DNA from: Pontibacillus halophilus JSM 076056 = DSM 19796
GTDB taxonomy: Bacteria; Bacillota; Bacilli; Bacillales; BH030062
Direction: 5' to 3'
NCBI RefSeq assembly: GCF_000425205.1
Contig: NZ_AULI01000021.1
Coordinates: 1-49,591 of the forward strand
Length of the DNA stretch: 49,591 bases
Positions within the stretch are counted from its first letter, which is position 1. Each line of letters starts with the position of its first letter. The notes below the pieces were generated by a model. It saw only the letters and a program-made list of their open reading frames with translations. It was not told the origin of the DNA and searched no databases. Made by a program: the position numbers and the translations under genes. Of the stretch, positions 46,530 through 49,591 are shown piece by piece.

Positions 46530-47053
46530 ATATTGCATTTATTGCGCTCGGGTCAAATATTGGAGATCGCGAGGCCTACCTGAAGAAGGCTGTTGAACAG
46601 CTTGATTACGTTCTGGAAGTAAGTGTGGTGAGGACTTCTTCTATTTATGAGACAATTCCTGTTGGGTATACAGAACAGGATGACTTCTTAAACATGGTCG
46701 TAGAGGTGAAAACCACCTATTCAGCTGAGAGTCTCATGGCCTTTTGCCAATCTATTGAACATGAGTTGGAAAGAGAAAGGGAAATAAGATTCGGTCCTCG
46801 TACGATAGACCTTGACATTTTAATGTATAATCAAGAAAATATTGAAACAGAGCAACTCATCATACCACATCCGAGAATGCACGAACGAGCCTTTGTACTC
46901 GTCCCGTTATTTGAACTCAATGCTACACTACATGTACCAGGCTCTAACCGTACGGTTGCGCAATTACTCTCTGAGTTAAGAGAGGAACAAAAGGGAGTGC
47001 AAGTATGGAAGCCGAAAAGTGGGGAAAACGCATTCGGGCATACCGAAAGCTAA
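46526..47053 (+). CDS. folK: 6-hydroxymethyl-7,8-dihydropterin pyrophosphokinase
   Basis: Transfers pyrophosphate from ATP to the pterin, giving the substrate of FolP. 175 residues. It has IALGSNIGDREAYL at the start, SSIYETIPVGYTEQDDFLNMVVEV, the signature RFGPRTIDLDILMY and PHPRMHERAFVLVPL. Coupled to folB through ATGA. Its last 49 nt overlap yazB in another frame, a longer overlap than between the other genes of the operon. Confidence 0.96.
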   Translation: MNIAFIALGSNIGDREAYLKKAVEQLDYVLEVSVVRTSSIYETIPVGYTEQDDFLNMVVEVKTTYSAESLMAFCQSIEHELEREREIRFGPRTIDLDILMYNQENIETEQLIIPHPRMHERAFVLVPLFELNATLHVPGSNRTVAQLLSELREEQKGVQVWKPKSGENAFGHTES

Positions 47054-47211
47054 AGGGATATACACAAGTATCGTTTGCAAAGACTCTAGGGATTTCTGTA
47101 TCTGTACTAGGGGAGATTGAACGAGGAACAAGAATGCCTACGGAACAAATGATTAACCGGGCTTCGTATGAACTTGGTGTTCCTATTCATGAACTTACTC
47201 CGAAAGAGTAG
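47005..47211 (+). CDS. yazB: Small XRE-family transcriptional regulator YazB
   Basis: Single helix-turn-helix protein of the Cro/C1 type, 68 residues, conserved at the end of the folate operon in Bacillus; target genes unknown. The HTH covers WGKRIRAYRKLKGYTQVSFAKTLGISVSVLGEIERGTRMPTEQMI. ATG start inside folK, with AGGGAGTG about 5-12 nt upstream. There is no extra domain, so control of the fol genes themselves is a guess. In B. subtilis dusB and then lysS follow; here a non-coding leader replaces dusB. Confidence 0.9.
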   Translation: MEAEKWGKRIRAYRKLKGYTQVSFAKTLGISVSVLGEIERGTRMPTEQMINRASYELGVPIHELTPKE

Positions 47212-48990
<1,779 letters not shown>

Positions 48991-48997
48991 TTTAACC

Positions 48998-49034
48998 CCT
49001 TCCGCTCCATGGATTAAGGAGCGGAAGTTTTTTT
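48998..49034 (+). terminator. Terminator after lysS
   Basis: Stem CTTCCGCTCC / GGAGCGGAAG with a 9-nt loop and seven T. Confidence 0.93.
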
Positions 49035-49056
49035 CTAAAGAAATTAACAAAAAGTA

Positions 49057-49085
49057 TTGCGTTCCTGTTGCAGCCATGTTACATT
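49057..49085 (+). promoter_or_regulatory. Possible third (most upstream) rrn promoter
   Basis: TTGCGT (49057-49062), 17-nt spacer, TACATT (49080-49085) with extended TGt. Weaker than P1 and P2. The TTGCGTT heptamer recurs at 49094-49100 and inverted at 49127-49133, so this segment may instead be a protein-binding dyad. Confidence 0.4.
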
Positions 49086-49151
49086 ATTAAACGTTGCGTT
49101 AACAGCAAACACATTGTTGCAAAGATAACGCAATAAAAACTTAAAAAGTTG

Positions 49152-49180
49152 TTGACCACAACTCGAATAAGTGTTATATT
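49152..49180 (+). promoter_or_regulatory. rrn promoter P1
   Basis: TTGACC (49152-49157), 17-nt spacer, TATATT (49175-49180) with extended TGt. A 6-nt discriminator leads to GTCGCTT at 49187, where transcription should begin with G. Confidence 0.8.
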
Positions 49181-49248
49181 AATAAAGTCGCTTTTTCCGA
49201 AAGGAAACAAACGGCAACGAAAGAAATTAAAAGAATTTAAAAAAGTTG

Positions 49249-49277
49249 TTGACATCGAAATCACAAAATGATAAGAT
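49249..49277 (+). promoter_or_regulatory. rrn promoter P2
   Basis: Consensus TTGACA (49249-49254), 17-nt spacer, TAAGAT (49272-49277). As in P1 a 6-nt discriminator leads to GTCGCTT (49284). The leader then forms GTCGCTTC / GAAGCCGAC (49284-49305). Confidence 0.85.
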
Positions 49278-49397
49278 GTAAAAGTCGCTTCAAAACGAAG
49301 CCGACAAACGAACAACACATTGAACTTTGAAAACTGAACAAACGCCATGTACGTCAATTCAATTTTAATTGATTTTTAACAAGCTAGTTCAAACACT

Positions 49398-49591
<194 letters not shown>

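Overview
This is a stretch of a low-GC, endospore-forming Firmicute chromosome, family Bacillaceae. It is dense with housekeeping genes, and the gene order is almost that of the origin-proximal region of Bacillus subtilis running from rrnA (csfB) to lysS-rrnJ. The 16S fragment at the right end and the acidic protein compositions fit a moderately halophilic relative such as Pontibacillus or Halobacillus. That genus guess is from memory, not from a search. Both ends are ribosomal: a 5S rRNA tail with its terminator at the left (15-171), and at the right tandem rrn promoters followed by the first ~195 nt of a 16S gene. The window is therefore the spacer between two rrn operons.

Layout. 0.4-2.8 kb: sigma-G inhibitor Gin (csfB), an Orn/Lys/Arg-type decarboxylase and tmk. 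2.8-7.8 kb: a compact operon-like run darA-yaaR-holB-ricT-yabA, then yabB-yazA-rsmI (DNA replication, c-di-AMP sensing, RNA modification). 7.9-8.6 kb: divergent abrB and metG with a long regulatory intergenic region carrying four exact Spo0A boxes. 8.6-15.8 kb: metG, tatD, yabE, rnmV-rsmA, yabG, veg. 15.9-22.5 kb: sspF, ispE, purR, spoVG, glmU, prs, ctc, pth. 22.6-32.5 kb: fin, mfd, spoVT, yabM-yabN-rqcP, yabP-yabQ-divIC, yabR. 32.7-33.8 kb: a LOV-STAS blue-light receptor of the YtvA type, then tRNA-Glu and tRNA-Met on the minus strand. 34-40.3 kb: spoIIE, yabS-yabT, tilS, hprT. 40.4-45.2 kb: ftsH, coaX, hslO, a PrsA-like foldase. 45.3-49 kb: folP-folB-folK-yazB and lysS.

Themes. (1) The region is a developmental hub. 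I can read promoter candidates for Spo0A/SigA (spoIIE, with the unusual 21-nt spacer), SigH (spoVG), SigF (csfB and fin, with the same 15-nt architecture), SigE (yabP), SigG (spoVT, sspF), SigK (yabG) and the stress factor SigB (ctc). (2) Translation and RNA maintenance: metG, lysS, tilS, rsmA, rsmI, rnmV, pth, rqcP, tRNAs and rRNA. (3) Precursor supply: prs, purR, hprT, tmk, ispE, glmU, coaX and folate synthesis.

Differences from the B. subtilis order, as I recall it, are the accessory part of the window. xpaC-yaaN, yabJ (ridA), cysK-pabB-pabA-pabC and dusB are missing from their usual slots. A ytvA-like photoreceptor gene is inserted between yabR and the tRNA pair. The usual dusB slot upstream of lysS holds 294 nt of hairpin-rich non-coding sequence of no class I recognise. 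I found no insertion sequence, prophage, CRISPR array or clearly new multi-gene system. The best candidates for something undescribed are the lysS leader, the photoreceptor insertion and the Spo0A-box cluster between abrB and metG.
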